Assembly (NCBI GenBank): GCA_037176725.1
Contig: JAZBRS010000077.1
Location: 2,108,001 to 2,172,000, forward strand
DNA length: 64,000 bases
From: Posidonia oceanica
Taxonomy: Eukaryota; Streptophyta; Magnoliopsida; Alismatales; Posidoniaceae
Direction of reading: 5' to 3'
The notes under the pieces were generated by a model. The model saw nothing but the letters and a program-made list of their open reading frames with translations, searched no databases and was not told the origin of the DNA. Position numbers and translations under genes: made by a program. This document shows, in pieces, positions 31,405 to 43,426 of this stretch (position 1 is its first letter; each line of letters opens with the position of its first letter).

Positions 31405-32029
31405 CTGTAGCGATCCCGATCGGAATCAGGCTCGCTATATTTAGCGGCGATTGGATCCGAGGAAGAGGCTCAACTCGAAAACACTTGAAATCGAGGAGAA
31501 AAAGGAAAGATAAGACAAATCAGAGTCGCCACCACGTCTATTAACGGAAGACGAGGAAAACCGGGGTAATGCGTGAATTAGCGCGCAAAACCGAGCAATA
31601 AATGCAAAGCAAAGCAATGCAAAGGAAAACAAATGCAAGCAAATGCAAATGAGATGACTCTAGCCTAGGATAAGGGCAGTACGGTCATTGCGGGCCAAAA
31701 GACAGGGTAAGGACTCCTATTACGCGCGGGGAAGGTGTTAGGCACCCCCGACACGCCCGAGAATCGGTCTTTCTAGGCTTACGCTCGCATACGCAGGAAA
31801 ATGCAGGATTGAATGCCTATATGCCTATAAATGCCTAAACGAATGCTCAAGGTGTGCTCTAAGTGGGGAGAAACAAAGCAAGGAAGTAAACGTGCTCTCT
31901 GAGTGCTCAGCTACGCTGTCCGTGTTCCGAATTAGGCGAAACCTAGCTTGTGAGAACTCCAGACAGTAAGCATCACAGCCCTATATGCAAATGCGGGCGA
32001 GAAAGCAAAACAACGAGAAAACCATGCAA

Positions 32030-32485
32030 TGCAGTCGGCATGCAAGGGAAAACGGCACAAAACACGCAAAACGAGGCGAGAAATGAGCAATGCATGCAAA
32101 ACGATGCAAAAGAGCGAAAACGGCGCGCAAAACAAGCGAGAAAGCAAGACAGCACGCAAAACAAGACAAGGGAGCAAAGGGGCACGCAAAACGGGACGAG
32201 AAAACAGAATGGCAAGCAAAACGGAGCGAAAGAATAAAACCGGCACGCAAAACAAGCGAGAAAGCAAGACAGCACGCAAAACGAGACAAGAGAGCAGGAA
32301 GGCACGCGAAACGAGACGAGAAAACAGAAAGGCATGCAAAACAGAGCGAAAGAATAAAATCGGCACGCAAAACGAGCGAGAAAGCGAGGCAGCGCACAAA
32401 ATAAGGCAAGAAAATAGATGGGCACGCAAAACGGTGCCAAAACAAGGGTGGGCACGCGGAACGGTGCCAAAACAGCGAAGCAAAA
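32030..32485 (-). repeat. LTR minisatellite in E3 5' LTR, about 30-bp units
   Basis: Same units and order as at 9030-9470, with scattered transitions. Core GGCACGCAAAAC on the + strand. Confidence 0.88.
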
Positions 32486-32923
32486 ACCTCGGGAAAGCCA
32501 TGCAAAATGCAAGAATGCAGAAAAAGATTAGAAGGGGCCAAAGGGGAGGCAAGACAACGTGTGTGTAAGAACAGACGTCGTTTGGGACCGCTCAGAGTAG
32601 GTGTGAAGACCTATGGAGGGGAGAGTGTGCAAACGGAGGGATTACCACCTCTTTGCGATTGTTTCCCGCTGAACCGTTCCACGGTGTGTCTCGCATGCTG
32701 CCTAAAGCTCGCGATGCGATCGGATCGTGGAAAAGGGGGAAGAAAGTCACATTAAGTGGCAAATCCAAGGAAAACACAACGCAAAACACACAGGAATATG
32801 CGAAACGGAGATTGGAAGATACAAGCAGAAAGGGGAGACCCTATTCTACATGCTCAAAGAGACAGAAAGCGAAAACACGGAAAACTGTGCAAATGGCATG
32901 CAAATGAATGCAGGGGTTTAGGA

Positions 32924-32935
32924 GGACATACTTGG
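32924..32935 (-). promoter_or_regulatory. Candidate 5' splice donor in E3 5' LTR
   Basis: Sense TTCCAAG|GTATGTCCTCC. The counterpart in the 3' LTR is at 9906-9916. The site is in the transcribed part of the 5' LTR if transcription starts upstream, so it could feed splicing to ORF3. Confidence 0.45.
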
Positions 32936-35900
32936 AAATCCGGGAGCCTAATCTGAAATCTGTCTGGTCCATGCTGAAGAGCGCCTCGCCGCGGTCGCCT
33001 GGGCAGCTTATTTGAGAAGATCCAACGGCCGGATTGGAAGATATCGCAGCTTCAAGGCAGAAGGGCCAGAACAGGGGAGAAGAACAAATCTAGGTGTTCA
33101 GGAGGTCCTAGGGATGTGCAAAATGGTCCTCCCAAGTGAAAGGGAGCTAAAAGTGCTTAGTGTGTGCAAGAGGATGCTAGAATGCAAGACTAGATGAGTG
33201 CAGGATGCATGCAAAAGCAAGAAAAAGCAATGATAAGAAACTGGGAAAAGCCAGGAGTTCTGAAAGCATTTTGAAAAAGAAGGGGGCTAAAAAAGCAAAT
33301 TTTCTAGAAAACAGGGGTTCACAGGAAAGGGTTTTGAAAACAGGAGAGGGCTGGGCTTCATTTTGCAAAAAAACTAGGCTCGGGAGGTTGTTTTAAAAAA
33401 GAGGGTATGCTTTAGGAGAGGTTTTGAAACCAAAAAGAAGTCAGAGTGCAATTTTGAAAAAACTAGGGTCAAAAATGCAAATTTTCCAGAAAACAGGGTT
33501 CTGGGGAGTCCGAGAATACTAGTGGAAGGTCTTTATGCAATTTGGTAGGCATAGGAGCTAGAATGCAACCTAGGGGCAAAATGGTCTTTTCACATGACTT
33601 TTTTAAAAGATGCAAGGACCTATGTGTAATTTTGAAGTCATGCAGGGGCTAAAAATGCAATTTAGTATGGAAAACATGCTCTGAAAATCAGGGAACAGGA
33701 CCACAGTGCAATTTTTAAAAAGATCAGGGTCAAAAATGCAATGCAATAAGCTAAAAATGCATGCAAGAGTTACTATCCATTTAAAATGGACCTAAGTGCA
33801 AATATGCAAAACTAGAAGGTAAAATATGCAATGCAGTATGCAAAATAAGAAAATAAACCCTAAGTTCTACAGTGCAATGGATTTAAATACAGAAATAGTA
33901 AATCACAGGGGCCTGAGATGCAATATTATAAGGTAAACTATATGCAATTAAATTAAATAATCTGCTGCAGGATCTATATGCAAAAAATGAGAGCAGAAGG
34001 GCTAAACTCAAACTTCCTATAACTAAAAGGCACAGTAACAGGACTGAAAAGCGAATACTGAAAAACATAAATAAAAGCTGCAATTTGGCATAGTATTTAA
34101 TTAAAAACTAAGCATATTAAATGAACAGAGGACTGAAGTGCAAAAATTGAAAAACTTAAGGCAGATATGCAATATTTGCAAAGAAACCATATAACCAGAA
34201 AAATAATTGAACAGTGGTTGGCCGGCGGTGGTTGGCACTGTAGCAGGATTCCACCGGAGCTCACCACCACCGGCACAGGGAGCTTGGGGAGGCGTGAGAT
34301 GGCGGAGGCCACTGACGGCGACTGTGCGGAGCTTCGGAGACCGTCGGAGCGGCGTTCTGCTGGCCGGAGCATCAGGAGGAACAGCAGCCGGCGCCGGAGA
34401 AGAAGCATCATCCGGCGAGTCGAGGACGGCGCTGGAAGATTGGGAACTGGCTTCTGATGGGCGGAAAAGCAACAGAGGAGGGAGAGGGAGCGGAGGAGGT
34501 GAGGAATTACCCGTCTTCGCGTCTGGTGCGTGCTCCCGACCTCAGTAGAGTCGGAGCTAGCCAGCGATGGTTGTCCGGTTGCAGTGGTGGCTTCCAGCGA
34601 CTCGCGGAGGTTGGGATCCTCTCAGGGGGTGCTCCTGGTGCTTCCTGAGCGATCGGACGCGAGCTTCGAAGCTTGGGGAGGAATCTGGTGCTTTTGGGTG
34701 CAGAGGATACTGCCGGAGGTGGGGGGAGGTTGTTGCTGCTCGTCCGGCGAAGCGGAGCCTTCCGAGAGGTTGCTGGAAGGCTGGCGAGTGAGGTTGGATG
34801 CTCGGAGAGGGTTTCTGGAAGGTGTGGAAGGAGATAGCCGACTGGGACGATTTTGGGTCTGTGGTGAAGCAAGTGTTTGTGGTGTTGTTTGGGATCTGTG
34901 GTGAGAGTTAGGGCTGGAGGTCTGGGGCTCTGGAAAGGTGGGATGCAGGTGAATGTCTGGGTGGATTTTGGTGGGATCTGGTGGACGGGGGTGAAGGGAA
35001 TTCTGGAGGGACCTGTGTTGGGTTTGCAGTTGGAGTGTCGGGTGATCAGGGGTGGTTTCAGTGGGTGATTAGGTGGTGAAAAGGCAATGGGAAATCGGGG
35101 GATGAAGGCTGGCTGTTGGGTGAAGTTGGGGGAGGAATTGGGAGGGAAATCGGGGCTTGGAAGGGGGTTGGTTTGCTGGGAAAGAAAGAGGAAGTTTTGC
35201 TGAATTCAGAGGAAGAAATTGGAGGAGGTTCTGATGTGGAGATTGGGCTCGGACGGGGGCTTCTCTTCCGGGACGTCAAGGATTCCCTTCTGCTCTCTCT
35301 TCTCTCCGGAATTGGAAGGTGAAGAGGAGAAGGAGGAGGGTCGCACAGGATGGGGAAGGGGCCGGAATTCTCCTTGGATGTTGCTCTCTCACTCTCTGGT
35401 TCGCTCTTGCACAGGCTCTGGCTCTCTGGCTTACTCACACTGGCACTGGCAACTGAAGGTCGACTCAACTCGGGATTGAAGGAAGGATGGAGGATTATAT
35501 CTGGAGGAGCTGGCTGCTGGCGCGCTGTTGAATTTCAAACTCGTCGGCGGCACTGCAGCAGACAGGAGACGGCGAGGCGACCGGCATTCAATGCCTCCCG
35601 GAAAAGGTGCTGAGAGATGAGAGAGCGGCGGGCTGCTGTCGCATGATCTGATGGAGAGGGAGAGCTTGAAATTCAAATGAGGGAGGGAGATCTGTAGCAG
35701 CGAGCTCGTGGGAAGAAAATCCGATGGAAACGCTGAGGAAGGAGGAAGAAGAAGGAGGAGAAGGAAGCGGGCCGGACTGCTGCGGGCCGAGAAAAAAGAA
35801 AGAAAAAAAGAAAAAAAGAAGAAACGGGCCGGATTGAGCCCAGTAAGGAAAGAAAGAAAGAAAGAAAGAAAGAAGGAAGAAAGAAAGAGAGGGTAGAATG

Positions 35901-37414
35901 GGGAAATAAAATAGGTAAAAATAAACTAAAAATAAGTAAAAATATTAGAAGAGTTTTGCTGTAGGTTAGGATTTTAATTAAGATTTTTAATGGTTATTTT
36001 GAGTTGATTAATGTGTTTTGGGCTTGATTAGGGTTTTAGGGTTTTGGTTTTGTTTTTAATTGGTTTTCACTTGATTAAATGTTTGTTAAACCTTTTTTAA
36101 ATTGTTTTAAAAATTGTATTTCCCTTGTTGGACACTTAGGATATTGATTAGGATTTTTTAGGATTTAATTTCGTATTAATCAGGGTTGATTTTAGATTTT
36201 TAAGTTGTAGTCTTCTTAGGGTTTCTTTCTTTTTAAGTCCTTTAAGTTATGTTTTGATTTTTATTTATTGATTTTCCTTGAAGTTTTTTTAGTTGGGTTT
36301 TTCTGGTTTGATAGGGTGTTTTTTTAAGTCTTTCAGATGTGTTTTTATTTTCTTTTTTATTAAGTTTTTTAACTTGTTTTTTCTTATGTTCATTAGGTTA
36401 AGTCTTTTGCCTTCTTTAATTACTTGTTTTAGTGTTTGATTTTTAATTCTTCTTTTTTAGGGTTTGTTTTTTAATTCTTTTACTGGGGTTTTTACTTTTG
36501 CTGGGTTTAGATCTCATTTTAGTTTTTTCCTTGATTTTTCAGTGTTTTCTTTTGATTTGTTTTGCATTTTTTAGTTTGCATGTTTGGTTTTTCTTTTAAC
36601 TTGATTTAGTTAAGTTTAAGTTGTTAATTGCTTGTTTAACATTTTTTAATTGTTTTTCTTAGGGTTCTGATTTGTTTCTTTTGTGTTTTGAGATTTTACA
36701 GATTTTTATGGGTTTTTGTGGGTTTTTGCAGAAGGGAGAAAAGAAAAAGAGAAGGAAGAAGGAAAAGGGGAAGAGAGGGAAATAAGAGGAAAAGAGATAG
36801 GTTGGAGGAAAACGATTTTTAAAATTCAGAAAAAATGTTAAAAATAAAGTAAAAATAGGGATAAGATAGAGGAAGGATAGAAGCACAGAGGGGGCCCACA
36901 GCCAGACCAAAAAAAAGATAAGAAAGGGATGAAAAGAGAGATGATAATCAGGAGAGAGAGAGGAGAGAGAAAATGATAATCCCGGAGAGAGAAAAGGATA
37001 ATTTGGGTGAAAGAGGGTCTTAATGGTCTTGGAATGGGGTGAGAATTGGTGAGTGGGTAGTCTAGGGTTTGAAGTGTTGGGCCTGAGGTTTTGGTCTGAT
37101 TCTAAGGAGGTTTTGGAGGGGTTTCAATTTGTAGAAGAAGGGTAGTTTCTCCTAAGTTTTCTAGGGTTTTCAAGGATGGGTTGGGTTTGGAAATTCCTAG
37201 GTTTTTGGGTAGGCTTGTTGAGTGGATAGTGGTGGGTCCTCCTATGGATTTTGGTTAGGTTTTGAGAATGGGAAGGGGGGTAAAGGTTTAGGTCAAAACA
37301 GGCTGATTTTGGAGGGTAGAGAGGAGGGTTAGGGTTAGGGTTTGGTCGGGGTTTGATCCAGCAATCACCAAGAGGGCTCCAAGGGTCCAGGCCTGCCAAG
37401 ATGGGGTGTCAACA

Positions 37415-37419
37415 GACGC
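37415..37419. repeat. E3 target site duplication, right copy
   Basis: GACGC directly after the LTR end at 37414; the partner GATGC is at 8385-8389. Confidence 0.6.
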
Positions 37420-40400
37420 CCCCAAGACTTCCTTGGCCAGCCTCGAACCAAGCCACCCTCTCAATGGTCACAGTAACCCCTTCAGCTCGCATCACCACCG
37501 TCGGAACTCCTCCCCTCACATAGAGACTGCCATAGCCTAGAATTTGCCCAGATCTTCGGTTTGAGCAACGACTTTGTTGCCCAAGCTCCTGCCACCTCTC
37601 CAAACCTCGAGCCACATCCACTCTCGTGCCCAGTAACCTCCAATTGCCCGTGCAAGCCCTAAGCAACCCATGATCCCACTTTGACTCTCGGACACTCAAC
37701 AAAACCAGAGAGAATTCCGGACGCGCTAGACCACCACACCCACTTCTGAGAGCACCCTGAGCTTCGTGAGAGTCCCCTCGAGTGATCCCCTACCTCCCCA
37801 CTACTTCTAGAGCATCAGAGCACCCAAACAACCCCTCTGCACCCAATGCCGAAGAGCAGAGACCTCTTCCAGGCCCGACGCTGCGTAGCCACTCCCTCGC
37901 TGCCTAGAACGCACTGCGTTGATCCTAGGAGCACACCGGACCCTTCGTCGAGCTCTGCGACCGCTCCAACCGCGCTCCCCACCCTTGCCTTACAGCTCCG
38001 ACGATCTCTGTGTCGTTAGCCCGTTCCAAACAGCATTTCAGGTACCTTCTTCATCCCAGAGGTTCACCTGAACCTCCTCTTGCTTATCAACCCTTCACAT
38101 GCGCTTTTCGTCGCCTGTGTGCGCTTCCAGAGGTCGTTGGACCTCTCTTCTTCCCCGGCGAGCTCACCGGCATGTGCAGAGCTCCGTCACTCTGGTTTTT
38201 TACTTGCATGATACTGTAGCAATGCATAGTTTTTTTATTTTCGTTTCATTCGCATTACATTAAAGTACATTAGTTTCTTTTATTTACATGTTAGTCCTTT
38301 ATTCATTTAAAATACTATGCTTGTATATAGTTAGTTATTTTATTTTCATTTCGAATCCATGCCATACTGCTGTTTGCCCCCTGATATTCTGCCTTTTTGC
38401 GTATGGGTCCTCTGCTGGTTAATGAGCTTGTGTTTCTTTGGGTTATTTGTAGCTTAGCCCTCATGTTTCTTTTATCTACAATTTATTCCTGTCACAATTG
38501 ATATCTCATTTAATTTTTCATTTAACTATATTGCATTAATGAAAAATACTGCAGCTTTGTTCATTTACTTTCCAGTCCTTCTAAACTGCTGTATTCTTAG
38601 CCATTTGCATCCAGGCCCTTGTGTTTAACATATTTGCATTTAGATCCTCCACAGTTCCTTTTTCATTTAATTTTCTTTTCTTATCATATTGCATTGCATG
38701 AAACTTCTGTAGTTTTCATTTATTGCATCTAAGTCCATAGTGCATGCATCCTTCATTCTTTTTTCTCTTTTAAAACTGCAAAAAAGCCCCTAACTTTGTT
38801 TTATTTGCATCTGGGTCCCTCTGTGCTGAGGTGTACATGTTTTTTCTTTTCTCCTTGCAGTAAGGTCCAATGTTTTGTTTTTATTGCATAGAGGTCCTCC
38901 TTTCTTGTGTTTCTGTGTCTGTGAGGTTTCTTCTGGTTTTGCGTTTCAGTCTTCAAGTTTCTTTTATTTGCAGATTGGTCCTCTTTCTTGTTTTACAGGA
39001 GATTTTGGTTTCTTTTTGGTCTTGCAGTTTAGCCCTGGGTTTTATTTTAATGGCATTTGGGTCCTCTGCACATTAACTGTGGCATGCTTCTATTTTTTCT
39101 TGGACTTGCTGTTTGGTCCAAAGGTTTCTGTTATTTGCATCCAGGTCCTTCTGAGTTTCAATGTGCCCCTCAAGTTTCTGTTTTGTTTTGTAGATAGGCC
39201 CTTAGCTTTTTAAAAGATTGCATGTTGGTCCTTCCAATGTTATTTTGCTTCCATGTAGTTTTCTTCTGGCTTCACTTTCAAACCTAGAGCCTGTTTAGAT
39301 TGTACCCAAGTTTTTGAACATTATTGTGACTGTGCATGTCTGTTTTCTTTCTGGATTTGCCGTTTAGTTCTATTTTCCTGAAAATTGCACATGGGTCCCT
39401 GGGACCATCTTTTGTGGTTTTTAAATGCTTCTTGGCTCTGTTTTTCCTGTCCAAGCTTTTCCAAAGTTGCATGAGGATCCCCTACAGGTTTTGCTTTTGG
39501 GATTTGTGCATGTTTGCTAGTTTTTTGCATCTTAGCCCATAAGTTTTCTGAAAATTGCATTTAGGTTCTTTATTGACCAATTGCATGTTTCCCTTGTGTT
39601 TTTTGTTGCATCTGGCCCCTACTGTCCCTCCACATTGTTGCACTTGTACCCTTGCATGCACTCATCACATTTGCACTGCATTTTTGCCATGTTTTGCACA
39701 TAATCCCCTGCACTTTTTCCTATTTGCACTTAGGCTCCCATCATTGCATTTTTACATGCATTGTACCCATACATCATTGCACTTAGCATCTTAGCACACT
39801 TTTAAGCACCTTTAGCTCCCTTGTATGTGGGAGGCCCTGTTTTGCACACCCCTAGGGACTTTTCACACTTAGATCCCTTCCTCTCCTTGGCCCTTGGGCC
39901 TTCTGCCTTGAAGCCTAAATATCTTCCGATCGGACCGTTGGATCTTCGCAACCAAGCTACTCGGATCATCCTGGCAGAGCGGACTTCCCTGCTGACCAAG
40001 ATTATCTCAGATCAGGCCTCAGATCTTCAAGGTAAGTCCTTTTGAACCACTGCATAGCACTTTGTCGCATATCACTTGCATTGCCTGCACTGTTTCACAC
40101 CGCGTTTTCTGTGCATGTAGATTAGAGCTTCTCCTCTTGCCTATCTACTCTACTTCCTCTTTTCGCGTATTCTTAGTGTCTTCGGGTTGAGTTTTCCCTC
40201 GGATTCACTACTGATTGCGACCTTCTTCCCCCTTTTCCACGATCTGATTGCACAGCGAGCTTTGGGCAGCATGCGAGACACATCGTGGGACGGTTTAGTG
40301 GGAAACAGTTGCAAGATAGTGGTGATCCCTCCACTTGCTTTCTTTCCCCTTTGTGGGTCTTCACACCTGCATCGTGTGGTCCTTATTCGGTATTTGTTTT

Positions 40401-40484
40401 TACACTCACATCGCTTGTCTCTCCTTTGCATCCGGGCTGGCAGTCCTAACTGCCCAGTTGACGCCCGTCATGTCGTCTAATCTT

Positions 40485-40850
40485 CCCCTTTGCTTGTCAT
40501 ACCCCTACATTGCGTGGCTTTTCCGATGTTTTACTTTCACGATTGCATTGCTTGTTTTTTGCCCGGATTTGCTTTCCCCTTTGCTTGTCGTACCCCTGCA
40601 TTGTGTGGCTTTTTCGATGTTTTTCTTTCACGATTGCATTGCTTGTTTTTCGCCCGGATTTGCTTTCCCCTTTGCTTGTCGTACCCCTGCATTGCGTGGC
40701 TTTTTCGATGTTTTGCTTTCCCGATTACATTGCCTGTTTTCCGCCCGGATTTGCTTTTCCCTTTGCTTGTCGCACCCCTGCATTGTGTGGTTTTACCGCT
40801 GTTTTGTTTTAATCACTTGCATTTGCATTAGGGCAGTGATGCTTACTGCC
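40485..40850 (+). repeat. 91-bp tandem array in E1 LTR
   Basis: Four copies at exactly 91-bp spacing (40485, 40576, 40667, 40758) built on CCCCTTTGCTTGTCGTACCC and TTGCATTGCTTG. It occupies the place where the other LTRs carry the 30-bp array. It seems to derive from the single-copy sequence that abuts the 30-bp array in E4 (about 48540-48600). Confidence 0.85.
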
Positions 40851-41450
40851 TGGAGTTCTCACGAACCAGGGTTCGCCCGGTTCAGAACACAGACAGTGCT
40901 GCTGAGCACTTAGATTGCACGTTTAATTCCTTGCACGCATTCCAACAATTAGAGCACACATTTGGGCATCTAATTAGGCATACATGGCACTTAGGCATTC
41001 AAAGCATGCATTTTCCTTCAAAAGCGAGCGTAAGCCAAGAAAGACCGATTCTCGGGCGTGTCAGGGGTGCCTAACACCTTCCCCATGCATAACAGGAGTC
41101 CTTACCCTTTCTCTGGCCCGTAATGACCCTTTTGCCCTCGTCCTTGGCACGAGACATCCTCTTTGCATAGCATTTGCATTGTATTGCATCTTCTTGTGTG
41201 GTTTTGCATGTTTTTCATGCATTTCCCCGGTTTTCCTTGTCTCCCGACTTAATAGACATGGTGGCAACTCCCTTTTGTCTTTCCTTTCTTTTTCTTCTTC
41301 CCTTTGGCTTTTCGCCTCTATTTTCAGTGTTTTGAGTCGAGTTTCCTCCTCGGATCACCCACTAATAGTGAATCTGATTTTTCCGATCGGTGCACGCGAG
41401 CTCCGGCAACGTCCACGAACGATCGCGGAAGCTCCACGGGATCGCTACAG

Positions 41451-41468
41451 TGGCGACTTTGTTGGGGA
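41451..41468 (+). promoter_or_regulatory. E1 primer binding site
   Basis: TGGCGACTTTGTTGGGGA, one base after the LTR end. It differs from the E3 site by C-to-T changes only. A second, weaker copy starts at 41594 (TGGCGACTTTGCTAAGGA). Confidence 0.75.
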
Positions 41469-42547
41469 TACTAGACTCCAGCTTTCGTTTTTCGACTTCC
41501 ATGCCGCTTGGGTTTTGCATTCTTTGCTTGCCTTGTGCCTTTGCCTTGCCTATTTGCTTGCTCGCCTGTCTTGATTCCCGGTAAGTCGCACAGTGGCGAC
41601 TTTGCTAAGGATTCAGACCCTGGCTCTCCTCCCTGGCTTTCTGCTTGCAATGTTTTTGCTTGCCTTGCCTGTTTACATGCTTTATTGCCTGCTTTACCTT
41701 TACATGCTCTACTGCTTACTTGTCTTTACTTATTTACCTGCTGGCTTGTCATTACTTTTCTTTCTCGCGTAATGCATGTCTAAATACTTGTTTGGCACCT
41801 ATACATGCCTTTTGAGTGGTAATTTCTTTGTTTTGCACCCTTGCTATGCCACTGCACACGCACATGCCCTGCATACTATGTCTTTTGACATGCTAAGTGT
41901 TTCTTTCCACTATCATGCACATACACTTAGCATATAACATGACCATGCTTTTTGAAGTGTTGTGTGTTGATTGCTTGCCATGATTGGGTGTTTTCTTCCC
42001 CTTTCGCTTTAGGATTAAGAACAACTAGAGACATGTTGCTCCCTTCCCTTGGCAAATAAAAACAGTAAGTAAAAGTCACATCTAGGATCTACTAGAGATC
42101 TCAACACACCTCCACCCCCTGGGTTAATAAAACACGCAAGATTAAAAAACTTTAATCATTTTGCATGAAGTATCATATAGGGCATGCATCTCCTCATCCC
42201 TGAGTCTACCTATTAGTTTAAGAAGGACGGTCCCGGTATCTTGTTCAGCTGCTTTGGCACAGAGCAAGTTGATCGATCTGTCCCCTCTTGTCAGGGGTCG
42301 TGTCGGTGTTGCTAGCGGGTACAGCCCATGCTTAAGCAGGGTCAAGGCCACTACTGCACCGCTCGTCATACCTGAGCTCTGGGCCAGGGTCTAGACGGGA
42401 GCCTTACTTTCTGACTGAGTCGGTGACCCACACACTTGTGAGTCCGAAGTAGACAACTTACTATGACACACTAGATTGGTGACCAGCACACTTGTCAGGG
42501 CTTGAGTGCTTCACTTCACTAACGCCTCTGTTGTGTCTCCTGTTTTC
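41469..42547 (+). other. E1 untranslated leader
   Basis: No gene. Pyrimidine-rich with CTTGCCTG/TTTACATGC repeats near 41640-41760. GAGTCGGTGACCC near 42418 matches the E2 and E3 leaders. A duplicated primer-site-like sequence is at 41594. Confidence 0.6.
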
Positions 42548-43426
42548 GACCCTCCCTTTCCTGAGCTATTCGCCTTCGCGAATATAGCTCCACCTAGGCG
42601 TCCTTCTTCACCTTTCCATCGCAGCCTTGTTCTTACTCGCTCTCAGTCAGCCATGGCCCAGCGCACTCTTGAGCCTTTGCTCACTCCTATTGTTCTGGAG
42701 GGGACTTCTGTTTCAGCTCCTTTGACTCTTGTTTCCATTCCTCCCGTGCCCTCGATGACACCAGGGTTTCCCCCTTTGTCGCCTAGGGCACCCCGGCATC
42801 CTATGGGGCAGTGGCAGACTCACGCTACTCCGAACCAGGTCACCGATCCCATCTTGGTGACCTATGCTCGTGCTTCGAGGGCACCTCTGCCGCCTCCTTC
42901 CTTGGGTATTGTCACTTCTGACGCTCACCCTGCTGCAGTGACTTCCGCCTTAGGATTTTATCCTCCTAGATAGTCTAAGTCCTCCCCATCTGGTCCCTCG
43001 CCGGCATTGCAATTCAGCATTCCCACTGATGGGACCCCTGGAGAGCGGTACCAGCAGTTGGTAGAGCTTGCCCAGATCTTTTAGGGCATGGCTCTGTCTG
43101 CCCGCCCTCCTCTAGCTCCTTCTACACTTGAGGTCTCTCTGCATTCTATTCCTACTCTCCAGGCATTCCCTGCTGCCCTGCCGCCCCGGCCATCACCCCA
43201 GCTGCTCTCTACTCCAGTGATAGGGGTGCAGGCTCCCCTTTCTGCACACACTTCATTCACCGCACAGCATGCACCTCCACCACCTGGTGGCCAGCCCCTC
43301 GGGTTGGTTCGAGCACAGCACTTCTCTAGCCCGCTGCCTGGCACTGTGCCACTGCAGCAGCTGTTGCTCCCACGATCTCCACAATTCACTACACAACATC
43401 CTGCATACCCCCATCCAGTGCATCAG
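42548..43426 (+). pseudogene. gag: E1 gag, 5' part, broken
   Basis: Matches the N-terminal Pro/Gln-rich half of the E3 Gag: FAFANIAP, the SAMAQ start at 42653, HPMGQWQT, TPGERYQQL, QGMALSAR-like sequence, then GGQPLGLV. It has in-frame stops at 42971-42973 (TAG) and 43082-43084 (TAG) where E3 has Gln. It is cut at 43426 by insertion of E4. Reading upstream of SAMAQ still aligns with E2 and E3, so the coding frame or its ancestor began before that ATG. Confidence 0.85.
43422..43426. repeat. E4 target site duplication, left copy
   Basis: ATCAG directly before the LTR start TGTTGACACC; repeated exactly at 49176-49180. Confidence 0.95.

Larger units (their letters stand above)
8390..37414 (-). 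mobile_element. E3: complete Tat/Ogre-like Ty3/gypsy retrotransposon, 29,025 bp
   Basis: Two LTRs of 6,011 and 6,009 bp bound a 17,005-bp internal region. In sense order from the right this holds: 5' LTR, primer binding site, leader, gag, pol (protease, reverse transcriptase, RNase H, second RNase H, integrase), A-rich spacer, ORF3, 4.2-kb 3' UTR with three tandem arrays, polypurine tract, 3' LTR. LTR termini are TGTTGACACC..GATCGCTACA on both sides. By eye the LTRs are about 99% identical, so the insertion is recent. gag, pol and ORF3 are open apart from two in-frame stops between gag and pol. It sits in the E1 5' LTR. The length is above the 20-25 kb usual for Ogre elements. Confidence 0.93.
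31406..37414 (-). mobile_element. E3 5' LTR, 6,009 bp
   Basis: Sense direction 37414 to 31406 with the same termini and module order as the 3' LTR at 8390-14400. It should hold the element promoter in its early part; I cannot assign a TATA box with confidence. Differences from the 3' LTR cluster toward the sense 3' end: about a dozen in the last 480 bp, but only a few in the first 1.4 kb. Confidence 0.94.
37415..41449 (+). mobile_element. Fragment of E1 5' LTR, right piece
   Basis: Continues the + strand LTR begun at 7807-8389. The end GGGATCGCTACA at 41449 is followed one base later by a primer binding site, so this is the 5' LTR of E1. Contents: a GC-rich segment to about 38030, a T-rich stretch with many TTTGCAT..AGGTCC words (38200-39800), a donor-like CAAG|GTAAGTCC at 40028-40039, a 91-bp array at 40485-40850, and the conserved block at 41020-41110. 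It is strongly diverged from the E3 and E4 LTRs outside the conserved blocks. Confidence 0.8.

Noticed and set aside
37415..38220. Possible host gene in the GC-rich segment
   Set aside because: Frames are short and unlike any protein, and the segment sits where other LTRs of the family have their GC-rich part.
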